A stretch of DNA of 64,000 bases from Maribacter spongiicola (GTDB lineage Bacteria > Bacteroidota > Bacteroidia > Flavobacteriales > Flavobacteriaceae). Below the pieces are notes generated by a model that was not told the origin of the DNA, ran no database searches, and was given only the letters and a program-made list of their open reading frames with translations. A program made the position numbers and the translations under genes. The stretch is taken from contig NZ_SOAY01000011.1 of the NCBI RefSeq assembly GCF_004364165.1, forward strand, positions 1 to 64,000, read 5' to 3'. Every line of letters starts with the position of its first letter. Position 1 is the stretch's first letter. Of the stretch, positions 44,151 through 52,950 are shown piece by piece.

Positions 44151-45341
44151 ATGATAACATTTAAAGAAGCATTTCAAAAAGTATTAGATCATCCTCTAGA
44201 CTTAGGTATAGAGATTGTTTCACTTATAGATAGCTTAAATAGAATATTGGCAGAAGATATTTTTGCCGATCGAGACTTTCCTCCTTTTGATCGCGCCACC
44301 AAAGATGGCATTGCCATTCAGTATTCAACTCTTGTTAATGATGGTCATACTTTTGCAATTGAAGGCGAAGCTGCTGCGGGTGGGGTTCAGCAAGTTCTGA
44401 ATGATAAAAACAACTGTCTAGAAGTAATGACCGGTGCAGTAGTACCAGAACATTGCGATACCGTGGTTATGTATGAACACATCACTATTGATGGTGGTAA
44501 GGTTACTATCAATGAGAAAGTGACTAAAGGTCAAAATATTCATTATCAAGGTAGTGATGAAAAAGTGGGTACGCTTCTGTTGTCCAAAGGGAAAAAAATC
44601 AGTCCCGCAGAAATAGGAGTTATGGCTACGGTTGGTAAAGCAATAGTAAAGGTTATGGGTAACCCGAAGATTTGCACTATTGCTACGGGTAATGAATTGG
44701 TTGCCGTAAATGAAACTCCCGAGCCACACCAAATACGAAAATCTAACATGCTGACTATTGAGTCCGCCTTATTGAACTCTAAAATTGAAGCTAGTTCTCT
44801 TCATCTGTTGGATGATAAAAAAGAAATTGAGCGAGAACTAAAGAAAGCTTTAATTGAAAATGATGTCCTTTTATTAAGTGGAGGAGTATCAAAAGGAAAG
44901 TTTGATTTTATACCTGAAGTAATGGAGTCATTGGGTGTTGAAAAAGTATTTCATAGAGTGTTACAAAGACCAGGTAAGCCATTTTGGTTTGGAATTCACC
45001 CGGAATTGAAGACAGTTATTTTTTCTTTTCCTGGTAATCCTGTTTCTACATTTGCCAATTATCACCTGTATTTTTTGCCTTGGTTGCAGACCTCTTGGCA
45101 ACTTCCATTAGATAATTCGTATATTAAGCTAAGTAGGGGCATTAAAATTACACGGCCGCTAACCCGTTTTATTCAGGTTAGTACAGAAGTAAAAGAGGGT
45201 ATGTTTTGGGCAACACCTGTTGTTGAAAATGGTTCTGGAGATTTAACCAGTTTAGCAAAGGCTGACGGATTTATTTGCCTTGAACCAAGAACGGAAGAAT
45301 ATGAAGTAGGGGAGGTGATACCTTTTATAAAGACCAGATAG
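44151..45341 (+). CDS. moeA: Molybdopterin molybdenumtransferase MoeA
   Basis: The 396-aa enzyme inserts molybdenum into adenylated molybdopterin. Conserved blocks are FPPFDRATKDGIA, MTGAVVPEHCDTVV, IATGNELV, LLLSGGVSKGKFDFIPE and FSFPGNPVSTF. The frame runs up to 44100, but the ATG at 44151 gives the standard N-terminus (MITFKEAFQKVLDH). Last gene of the Moco operon, 66 bases after the TauE gene. No separate mogA gene is in the window. Confidence 0.92.
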   Translation: MITFKEAFQKVLDHPLDLGIEIVSLIDSLNRILAEDIFADRDFPPFDRATKDGIAIQYSTLVNDGHTFAIEGEAAAGGVQQVLNDKNNCLEVMTGAVVPEHCDTVVMYEHITIDGGKVTINEKVTKGQNIHYQGSDEKVGTLLLSKGKKISPAEIGVMATVGKAIVKVMGNPKICTIATGNELVAVNETPEPHQIRKSNMLTIESALLNSKIEASSLHLLDDKKEIERELKKALIENDVLLLSGGVSKGKFDFIPEVMESLGVEKVFHRVLQRPGKPFWFGIHPELKTVIFSFPGNPVSTFANYHLYFLPWLQTSWQLPLDNSYIKLSRGIKITRPLTRFIQVSTEVKEGMFWATPVVENGSGDLTSLAKADGFICLEPRTEEYEVGEVIPFIKTR

Positions 45342-45362
45342 TAACCAATTAAATTTTTATAT

Positions 45363-45770
45363 ATGAATCTTGTTGTAAAGAATATTTTGGCGGTCGTAGC
45401 CGGAATTGTTGTTGGTAGCATCGTCAATATGGGAATTATTATGATCAGTGGTTCTATTATTCCGCCACCGGAAGGTGCAGATAATACAACTATGGAAGGT
45501 TTAAAAGCTTCTATACACTTATTTGAAGCAAAGCATTTTATTTTTCCATTTCTTGCTCATGCTTTGGGTACTTTGGTGGGTGCAGTTATAGCAACAAAAA
45601 TTGCAGCGACCAGAAAAATGACTATGGCATTATTAGTGGGATTTTTTTTCTTGATGGGTGGTACCGCAAATATTGTCATGCTTGGCGGACCAATGTGGTT
45701 TACCGCTCTAGATATTATAGTGGCTTACATGCCTATGGCGTATGTTGGTTACATGCTCGGGAAGAAATAA
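45363..45770 (+). CDS. Membrane protein of unknown function
   Basis: The 135-aa protein has four predicted membrane helices (about 6-28, 55-75, 83-103 and 112-132) with short loops. A segment PPPEGADNTTMEGLKASIHLFEA joins the first two. I recognise similar hypothetical proteins in Flavobacteriaceae but no named family. It starts 21 bases after moeA and may be co-transcribed, but nothing in it points to molybdenum. A strong terminator follows. Confidence 0.65.
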   Translation: MNLVVKNILAVVAGIVVGSIVNMGIIMISGSIIPPPEGADNTTMEGLKASIHLFEAKHFIFPFLAHALGTLVGAVIATKIAATRKMTMALLVGFFFLMGGTANIVMLGGPMWFTALDIIVAYMPMAYVGYMLGKK

Positions 45771-45790
45771 ATACAACAAAATTGTAAATA

Positions 45791-45829
45791 AAAAAGAGGC
45801 TGTCTACAATGGTAGACAGCCTCTTTTTT
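45791..45829. terminator. Strong bidirectional terminator
   Basis: A perfect 16-bp stem: AAAAGAGGCTGTCTAC (45792-45807), loop AATG, GTAGACAGCCTCTTTT (45812-45827), with A and T runs on both sides. It closes the Moco-side transcript and the convergent amidohydrolase operon. Confidence 0.9.
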
Positions 45830-45846
45830 ATCATGATTTTAAGGTA

Positions 45847-47139
45847 TTACTTTCCTTCGTACTTGCCCATGTAGCGTTTCCAAAGTTCAGTTTGATGTGT
45901 TTCTAATGAAACTGTTCTGCCATCAATAAAAACATGTGTTAATTGATTGCCTGCCATTTCTAAAGCATCACCTTCAGATATGAAAAGTGTAGCGCTTTTT
46001 CCATTTTCCAATGTACCATAAAGGTCATCGATACCTAAAATTTTAGCGGTATTGCCTGTTAACAATTGAACAGCTACTTCTTTATCCAAACCTTGTTGTG
46101 CAGCTTGACCCGCGTAGAAAGGTAAATTTCTTGTTTGAAAATTTTCAGCATCCGAATTTTGAATTCCTACTAATAAACCTGCATCTACCAACAATTTCGG
46201 TAGTTTATAAGGCAGGTCGTAATCATCATCATCAAATACAGGTAGGTTGTGTGTGTACTGAACCAATACAGGAATATTGTTGCTCTTTAAAAACTCTGGG
46301 ATTTTGTAGGCATGATAGCCACCAATTAGAACCACTTCTTTAGCGCCATTAGATTTTAATGTGTTGATGGCATCAATAATCTGTTTTTCATCGTCTGCAT
46401 GTACGTATAATTTTTGACTACCATCAAAAACCCCTTGCATTGCTGCATAAGCCGGATTCACTTCTTTCGGAGTGGATTTGCCATAAGCTGCTGCATTTTT
46501 GAAAAATGTAACTACTTCATCCACTTGCTTAGCATAGTCTTTATTTGGTTGGTACCCTGGTTCTTCGCCTGCCCACCAACGACCTTCTTTAAAAGTTGCT
46601 GGCCAGTTTAAATGAACGCCGTCATCTACTTTAATAGCGGCATCTTCCCAATTCCAAGCATCAAACTGTACAATGCTTGATGTACCTGAAATGCGACCGC
46701 CTGTTGGGGCGATTTGGGAGATTAAGACCCCATTAGGACGCATACTTTCTACTACCTTAGACTCCGCATTGTAAGCGATTAAACTTCGTACGTGCGGAAT
46801 AAAATCACCTATTTCATCTTCATCATTCGATGCTCTGACGGCATCTATTTCTACTAAGCCTAATGTTTTTGCAGGGGCAATAAAGCCTGGGTATACATGT
46901 TTGCCGGTTGCATCGATTACTTTACCTTTTCTCGCAATCTTCAATTTTGAATCGCCTACGAAAGTAATCTTGCCGTCTTCGAACATGATTAAAGAACTTT
47001 CAATGACTTCGCCGTTACCCAAGTGTGCGGTGGCACCTTCAATAGTAATAGCTTCGGTTTGTTTAGAACCGGGTGTTTGTTGTGCCATAGTCGGTATTAC
47101 AAGACCTAGGGCTATGATTAAGGTAATGAATTTTTTCAT
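45847..47139 (-). CDS. Secreted amidohydrolase family protein (shorter)
   Basis: The 430-aa protein starts with a signal peptide (MKKFITLIIALGLVIPTMAQ). It has an imidazolonepropionase-like amidohydrolase fold: a KHVYPGFIAPAKTL segment where the metal-binding HxH would be expected reads without the histidines. A C-terminal EVAVQLLTGNTAKILGI block follows. The apparent loss of metal ligands suggests a non-catalytic or altered role. The start at 47139 was chosen over 47193 for its signal peptide. It follows the larger amidohydrolase by 38 bp. Confidence 0.8.
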   Translation of the reverse strand: MKKFITLIIALGLVIPTMAQQTPGSKQTEAITIEGATAHLGNGEVIESSLIMFEDGKITFVGDSKLKIARKGKVIDATGKHVYPGFIAPAKTLGLVEIDAVRASNDEDEIGDFIPHVRSLIAYNAESKVVESMRPNGVLISQIAPTGGRISGTSSIVQFDAWNWEDAAIKVDDGVHLNWPATFKEGRWWAGEEPGYQPNKDYAKQVDEVVTFFKNAAAYGKSTPKEVNPAYAAMQGVFDGSQKLYVHADDEKQIIDAINTLKSNGAKEVVLIGGYHAYKIPEFLKSNNIPVLVQYTHNLPVFDDDDYDLPYKLPKLLVDAGLLVGIQNSDAENFQTRNLPFYAGQAAQQGLDKEVAVQLLTGNTAKILGIDDLYGTLENGKSATLFISEGDALEMAGNQLTHVFIDGRTVSLETHQTELWKRYMGKYEGK

Positions 47140-47177
47140 GTGTATTATTTTATATTTTTGAACTATTGCTTTTGGAA

Positions 47178-50132
47178 TTATAGACTGTCGCAAGTGAAAT
47201 CTTTTTTCACACTCTGTTTCGGACCTTGTGTCTTTTTTCCGCCACTTTTTTCTTTAAGCATCATGGTTACCAATTCATTTCTTTCCTTCTTAATGGTTTC
47301 ACGATTTTTCTTATCGGTTTCTAAATCGAAATAGGTAACACCATCAATCATTGTTTTTTCTGCTTTAGAGTAAACTGAAAGCGGACTGCCTGACCATAAT
47401 ACCAAATCAGCATCTTTACCTTCTTTAATACTGCCTACGCGGTTATCTAAATGCAAAAGTTTTGCAGGGTTGATAGTTACCATCTTCCAAGCTTCCAATT
47501 CTGTCATACCACCATACTTAATAGTTTTTGCAGCTTCTTGGTTTAACCTTCTGATCATTTCGCGATCATCACTATTAATTGCCGTAACCACACCTTGTTT
47601 TTGCATTATTGCAGCATTGTAGGGTATGGCATCGTTTACTTCAAACTTGTATGCCCACCAGTCGCTGAACGTACCAGCACCAACACCGTGTTCTGCCATT
47701 TTATCGGCTACTTTATAACCTTCTAAAATGTGGGTGAATGTATTAATTCTGAAACCGAAATGCTCGGCTACTTTCATCATCATATTGATTTCGCTTTGTA
47801 CATAAGAGTGACAAGAAATAAAACGCTCTCCGTTTAAAATTTCTGCCAATACTTCCATTTCTTCATCATATCTATATGGCTCGCCATTTTTCTTTTTGGT
47901 GTCATATTCTTTAGCTCTTTGAAAGTAGTTCATGTACATCTGTTCTACACCCATACGTGTTTGCGGAAAACGAGAGAAGCTGCCCCAGTTACTTTGTTTT
48001 ACATTTTCACCAAGGGCGAATTTGATAAACTTTGGCGAGTTGTCATAAATTAATCCATCTGCTTCTTCTCCCCATTTTAATTTTAATATGGCAGATCTAC
48101 CACCAATTGGGTTTGCAGAACCATGTAATAATTGAAGTGATGTAACACCACCTGCAAGAGAGTGGTAAATACCCATGTGTTCTGGGTCAACCACATCTTC
48201 CATTTTTACTTCAGCAGTACTATTTTGTCCGGCTTCGTTCACCGCCAAAGCTGCAATATGGCTATGTTCGTCAATAATACCTGCAGTTAAGTGCTTTCCG
48301 GTTGCGTCGACTATGGTTGCACCACTGGCACTTAAATCTTTTCCAATTTTAACAATTTTTCCGTTTTTGACCAGTACATCAGTATTTTCTAAAATACCAA
48401 CTTCTTCGCTAGTCCATACCGTAGCGTTTTTAAATAATGTATTTGTTGCCTTTGGCTTAGATGCGAATCCGTATCCTACATTAGGGAAGGTCACTGGCAT
48501 TACTTTAATCACGTCATCTTTTGCATCTTTTTCAGCTTCCTTTTCTGTAAACGATTTAGATTTAGTAGCCGTGAATTGAGATTCTGTACCATCTGGCAAT
48601 ACCAAACGACCCGTTAAATTATCTGATGCTTTAGTAACCGCCCCAATCATTCTATAGGTTTTTTCACCTTTATCGGTCGCAAATGACATCGTAACCCAGT
48701 TGTCATCGTATGCAATTTTAGAAATCAATTTGGTTGTGTCTTGCTTTACTTCGATAGCCGGTTTTGAAATTTCGCCTGTTATAGAAACATCGTACGATTT
48801 GCCTTGAACCATTAAGCTATAATCTCCACGAATGTCTTTTGAATCCATAGAATTGACAACACTCTTTTTGCCTTGAACCCAGTTTTCGTAAAGCGTAGTA
48901 GATTTATCAAAGACATCACCAGAAGTAATTAAGAAGTTGGCAAGTGCACCTGTTTTTAAAGAACCAATTTCATTTGATTTTCCTAATATTTGAGCAGGAA
49001 CTATCGTTAAAGCTTCTAGCGCTTTGGTAGATGAAAGTCCGTATTCAATGGCTTTCATTAGCTTCTCTTTGAAATTAGCAGGTGATTTTAAATCATGGGT
49101 AGTGAATGAAAACTGAATTCCGTTCTCCGCCAATACTTTCGGATTGGATGGTGCCTGATTCCAATAACGCATATCCTGTAAAGAAATATAACCAACAGCG
49201 TATGGGTTAGAAACATCGTATGCATCTGGGAAGTTTAGCGGTAGAATGTATTTGGCATTGGTAGCCTTTATTTCTTCAATACGTTCAAATTCATTACCGC
49301 CACCTAAAATAGTATATTGTATTCCGTTAGCATCACCGACCTTATCGGCACGTAAATCGTTAGATTTATCTTTGGCTTCGAAAATTTGAACTAAGTTTTT
49401 ATTACTGTTCAATGCTTCTAAAGACAAATCTTTCGTAGTCGCATTACCTTTTGCATACCAGTCTGCGTCGCTATACATTTGTCTTAATAAAGCTAAAGTA
49501 CCCATTAATGAACCAGGGTAAGATTGCCCTTTAGCTATACTTCTGCTCAATGAAAAATACTGTGCAGAACGGTCATCTAAAATTCTATTCGCATTAGTCC
49601 CGTTTCCGTTTAAAGCGATAAGAACACCGGTACCTCTAGCGATACCATCTTGAATGTGAGAGTTAACGACACCGAAACCTGCATCACGTAGTACTTTTGC
49701 TTCTTTGTCATCATAGGTGAATTTTTCGACTGCCTTATTCTCTGGCATAATATGGTCGTTCCAGTAATAGCCTTCACGCGATGGTTCGTACTCGGCAGAT
49801 CTACCTCTACCCGGTTTTTTCTTTGCTTGCTCTACTCCGAATTTAGAATACACATCAATAAAAGAAGGGTAGATAGATTTGCCTTGTAAATCAATTACAA
49901 CAGCATTTTTGGGAATGCTAACAGTACTTGATGCACTTACAACTTTGCCATGTTGAATCAATAAAGTTCCCTTTTCAATTACTTGTGTAGGGGTGACAAA
50001 GATTTTGGCATTTGTAAAAGCCGTATAATTGTTTTCATTGACTTTAACCCCTGCGTTTTCTGGGAAATAATCTTGTGCAGTTAAGAATGAGCCATAGCCG
50101 AGTAGGCATAGCGCAAAAATTAGTTTTTTCAT
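47178..50132 (-). CDS. Secreted amidohydrolase family protein (large, two-domain)
   Basis: The 984-aa protein has a signal peptide (about 1-20, FLTAQ) and two amidohydrolase-like halves. The first half (about 40-450) has KSIYPSFIDVYS where metal ligands are expected and looks degenerate. The second half (about 590-960) has GIIDEHSHIAALAVNE (DEHSH, a metal site), CHSY, HILEGYK and INSDDRE, so it is probably the active one. It likely hydrolyses a cyclic amide or peptide outside the cytoplasm. It is the upstream partner of the shorter, also degenerate amidohydrolase. Confidence 0.85.
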   Translation of the reverse strand: MKKLIFALCLLGYGSFLTAQDYFPENAGVKVNENNYTAFTNAKIFVTPTQVIEKGTLLIQHGKVVSASSTVSIPKNAVVIDLQGKSIYPSFIDVYSKFGVEQAKKKPGRGRSAEYEPSREGYYWNDHIMPENKAVEKFTYDDKEAKVLRDAGFGVVNSHIQDGIARGTGVLIALNGNGTNANRILDDRSAQYFSLSRSIAKGQSYPGSLMGTLALLRQMYSDADWYAKGNATTKDLSLEALNSNKNLVQIFEAKDKSNDLRADKVGDANGIQYTILGGGNEFERIEEIKATNAKYILPLNFPDAYDVSNPYAVGYISLQDMRYWNQAPSNPKVLAENGIQFSFTTHDLKSPANFKEKLMKAIEYGLSSTKALEALTIVPAQILGKSNEIGSLKTGALANFLITSGDVFDKSTTLYENWVQGKKSVVNSMDSKDIRGDYSLMVQGKSYDVSITGEISKPAIEVKQDTTKLISKIAYDDNWVTMSFATDKGEKTYRMIGAVTKASDNLTGRLVLPDGTESQFTATKSKSFTEKEAEKDAKDDVIKVMPVTFPNVGYGFASKPKATNTLFKNATVWTSEEVGILENTDVLVKNGKIVKIGKDLSASGATIVDATGKHLTAGIIDEHSHIAALAVNEAGQNSTAEVKMEDVVDPEHMGIYHSLAGGVTSLQLLHGSANPIGGRSAILKLKWGEEADGLIYDNSPKFIKFALGENVKQSNWGSFSRFPQTRMGVEQMYMNYFQRAKEYDTKKKNGEPYRYDEEMEVLAEILNGERFISCHSYVQSEINMMMKVAEHFGFRINTFTHILEGYKVADKMAEHGVGAGTFSDWWAYKFEVNDAIPYNAAIMQKQGVVTAINSDDREMIRRLNQEAAKTIKYGGMTELEAWKMVTINPAKLLHLDNRVGSIKEGKDADLVLWSGSPLSVYSKAEKTMIDGVTYFDLETDKKNRETIKKERNELVTMMLKEKSGGKKTQGPKQSVKKDFTCDSL

Positions 50133-50306
50133 TATGTTTGGTTTGAATTAGTGTTTTAAAAATACTCGGATTCTGCAGTAAAATTGGTGTCTTTCACTTT
50201 TGTTTAACAGTTCGGCAGGTTGTTATTACGAATCGTTATTATTTTCTTAAATTATTGTAAAATGAGTAGTGATAAAACCTTTAGAATACGAAGTTCTAAT
50301 CTTATA

Positions 50307-51374
50307 TTAAAGTGGGTGATCTTTATGGTAGGCAACTAAAAATAAAACAACGGCACTATAACTTTTAATACCCTCGGTTTGATTATTAGCTTTTAGAAAA
50401 GTATCGAACATTGATTTAAAAACAGGTTCCATAGGGTTTTCGTAAGAATTCCAGAATATGGACATTTCTTGAAAATTGTTTTTCACACCAGAGTTTAATA
50501 ATAGCATTAATCTGTTAAAGTCTTCGGTGTCAGTGCGTCTTATATCATTTAAACAATACCCTAAAGCATAGGCATAGGCGGCGTATTTAAAATATACATC
50601 TTCATTGTTAGATGTTACCAGGTAGCCAATAAAGTTTGTTTCATTTTCGGCAGAATATCCTAATTGGTGACCCACTTCATGGCCGGCAACAAATGGGAAT
50701 CTAAAGTTGGGCAGTAGGTCATTTACTTGAGCCTCGTTTGTAAACGGATTTAAATATCCGGCGTAGCCCATATATGTTAATCCGGTGCTAAACGATGATT
50801 TTTTTATACTAGGCCTATCATAAACCAAAAACGGATGGATTGTTTTTAAGTGATCATAACCCTGTATGGTTTTATCAAAAATTTCTTTCTGAGAATACGG
50901 AATTTTAACGGCTAAACTGGAGTCTTTTGTAATGGTTATTTGAGATTCGTTGGTTTTGCGAATTAATCGTTCTGTAAATTCTAACAAATCTTGGTAGTCT
51001 TTATTGGGTACTAACGCTAATTTTTCAGCTAGCGGTTCTCTATAATAATTCATACCCCACATGATATGAAATGTGAAATAAGTAACAGAAAGTACCATAG
51101 CTATATTCTGTAGAAACTGAAGTTTATGGCGCCAAATATATTTTCGGTTTTTAATTACATAAATAAGGGCGAGCAGTATTAGAACGAAATAGATGATATC
51201 ACCGACCGAGAAAGGTACCCACCCAAATAGGAGTCTAAAGAATTTTGAAATTACAGGGTATAATCCGTTACTGTAATATTCCTCAACTATATCGGTACGT
51301 GTAGCTAGCCATTTTACAATGATGATTTGGGGAATCAATGAAATTGCAATGGCATTCTTAAAAGATATCTTCAT
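50307..51374 (-). CDS. DUF3810 domain protein, putative zinc metalloprotease
   Basis: The 355-aa protein has two or three N-terminal membrane helices (about 8-22, 55-75, 88-108) and a periplasmic or cytoplasmic domain. This domain carries the motif H232-E-V-G-H236, followed by E243 or E245 as a possible third ligand, which matches HExxH zinc proteases. DUF3810 is common in Flavobacteriaceae and I know of no assigned function. It is divergent from pepD, and its own -7 element lies 6 bases before the ATG, so the transcript may be leaderless. Confidence 0.8.
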   Translation of the reverse strand: MKISFKNAIAISLIPQIIIVKWLATRTDIVEEYYSNGLYPVISKFFRLLFGWVPFSVGDIIYFVLILLALIYVIKNRKYIWRHKLQFLQNIAMVLSVTYFTFHIMWGMNYYREPLAEKLALVPNKDYQDLLEFTERLIRKTNESQITITKDSSLAVKIPYSQKEIFDKTIQGYDHLKTIHPFLVYDRPSIKKSSFSTGLTYMGYAGYLNPFTNEAQVNDLLPNFRFPFVAGHEVGHQLGYSAENETNFIGYLVTSNNEDVYFKYAAYAYALGYCLNDIRRTDTEDFNRLMLLLNSGVKNNFQEMSIFWNSYENPMEPVFKSMFDTFLKANNQTEGIKSYSAVVLFLVAYHKDHPL

Positions 51375-51379
51375 TATCT

Positions 51380-51416
51380 CAAAAATAGCGAAATCCTTTT
51401 TCTATCAGTATTTTTG
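51380..51416. promoter_or_regulatory. Divergent promoters of DUF3810 and pepD
   Basis: TATTTTTG occurs on the minus strand (51387 to 51380) for DUF3810 and on the plus strand (51409-51416) for pepD. Both match TAnnTTTG and are 22 bases apart. Neither has a perfect TTG box. RNA polymerase bound at one site would hinder the other. Confidence 0.5.
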
Positions 51417-51442
51417 TAGGCACTAACCGTGAAAAAAAATGT

Positions 51443-52888
51443 ATGGATATTAATAAATTGGAGCCAATGGCTGTTTGGAAGAATTTTTCAAAATTGAACG
51501 CTGTACCTAGACCATCTAAAAAAGAGGAAATGGTTATTAGCTTTATGTTAGAATTTGGCAATGCCCTTGGCTTAGAAACTTTTTCTGATGCCATTGGTAA
51601 TGTTATCATTAGAAAACCTGCGACCAATGGTATGGAGGCTAAGAAAATGATAACGCTGCAAAGTCATTTAGATATGGTGCATCAAAAAAATGCAGATACC
51701 GTATTTGATTTTGATACCCAAGGTATAGAAATGTATGTTGATGAAGATTGGGTAAAAGCAAACGGTACTACATTAGGTGCCGATAATGGTATGGGTGTAG
51801 CGGCAATTATGGCACTTTTAGAGAGTACAGATATACCTCATCCTGCTCTTGAAGCCTTGTTTACCATTGATGAAGAAACAGGCATGACAGGTGCTTTTGA
51901 GTTGAAAGCGGGAGTTCTACAGGGTCAAATTCTTTTAAATTTAGATACGGAAGAAGATGATGAGATTGATATTGGCTGTGCAGGTGGTATTGATGTTACG
52001 GCAACTAGAACCTACAACGAAAAAGATGGTACACATGGTGATGCCGGTATAGCGATTACCGTAAAAGGTTTAAAAGGCGGACATAGTGGTATGGATATTC
52101 ATAAAGGCTTGGGTAATGCCAATAAAATTATGAACCGATTACTCTATTTAGGGCTTGATTATAATGTTCGTATTAGTTCTTTGAATGGTGGTAGTCTTAG
52201 AAATGCGATACCAAGAGAGAGTGTTTGTAAATTGAATGTTGGCAGAAAACATGCCGATAAGTTTTTGAAGGAAGTCAATAAGCTTACTGAAGCTATTAAG
52301 GCAGAGTTGAGTGTACAAGAGCCTAATTTACAAATTGAAATAGAAGATATTAAGCCAGCTAAAAAAGTAATGGGTCTTGGTGCTCAAGAAAAATTGGTTA
52401 AGGCTGTTTATGCTGCACATAACGGAGTTTATGCTATGAGTGGTGCTATTGATGATTTGGTAGAAACTTCGAATAATATAGCTATTGTAAAGGTTAAAAA
52501 AGGAGAAATAAAGATTGGTTGCTTAACGCGTTCATCGGTTGATACGGCAAAGTTAGATTTGGCGAATTCTTTACGTTCTGCTTTTGAGATTAGTGGTTTT
52601 GATGTAGAACTTAGTGGTTCTTACCCTGGTTGGAATCCGAATCCGAATTCTGAAATATTGACTGTTGCTAAAAACACATATATTAATCTGTTTAAAGAGC
52701 AGCCAAGGGTTGTTGCATGTCATGCAGGTTTGGAATGTGGAATTTTAGGTCAGAATTATCCGGAGGTTGATATGGTAAGTTTCGGCCCGACTATTCTTGG
52801 AGCTCATTCACCAGATGAGCGTGTAAGTATTTCATCTGTTCAGAAATTCTGGAGTTTGCTATTAGAAATTTTGAAGAATACAAATTAG
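51443..52888 (+). CDS. pepD: Aminoacyl-histidine dipeptidase (M20 family)
   Basis: The 481-aa cytosolic metallopeptidase cleaves dipeptides such as those containing histidine. Metal-site blocks of the M20C clan are visible: SHLDMVHQ, GADNGMG, DEETGMTGAFE, LNLDTEEDDE and a C-terminal CHAGLECG and FGPTILGAHSPDERV. Length is typical of PepD. It has its own promoter and terminator. Confidence 0.92.
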   Translation: MDINKLEPMAVWKNFSKLNAVPRPSKKEEMVISFMLEFGNALGLETFSDAIGNVIIRKPATNGMEAKKMITLQSHLDMVHQKNADTVFDFDTQGIEMYVDEDWVKANGTTLGADNGMGVAAIMALLESTDIPHPALEALFTIDEETGMTGAFELKAGVLQGQILLNLDTEEDDEIDIGCAGGIDVTATRTYNEKDGTHGDAGIAITVKGLKGGHSGMDIHKGLGNANKIMNRLLYLGLDYNVRISSLNGGSLRNAIPRESVCKLNVGRKHADKFLKEVNKLTEAIKAELSVQEPNLQIEIEDIKPAKKVMGLGAQEKLVKAVYAAHNGVYAMSGAIDDLVETSNNIAIVKVKKGEIKIGCLTRSSVDTAKLDLANSLRSAFEISGFDVELSGSYPGWNPNPNSEILTVAKNTYINLFKEQPRVVACHAGLECGILGQNYPEVDMVSFGPTILGAHSPDERVSISSVQKFWSLLLEILKNTN

Positions 52889-52900
52889 AATTACAGGTAT

Positions 52901-52939
52901 AAAAAAATGCCCTTTAGTGAAAACTAAAGGGCATTTTTT
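52901..52939. terminator. Terminator after pepD (bidirectional)
   Basis: AAATGCCCTTTAGT (52905-52918), GAAA tetraloop, ACTAAAGGGCATTT (52923-52936), with A and T runs. It can also end the convergent PPIase operon. Confidence 0.87.
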
Positions 52940-52950
52940 ATTTCTTATAA

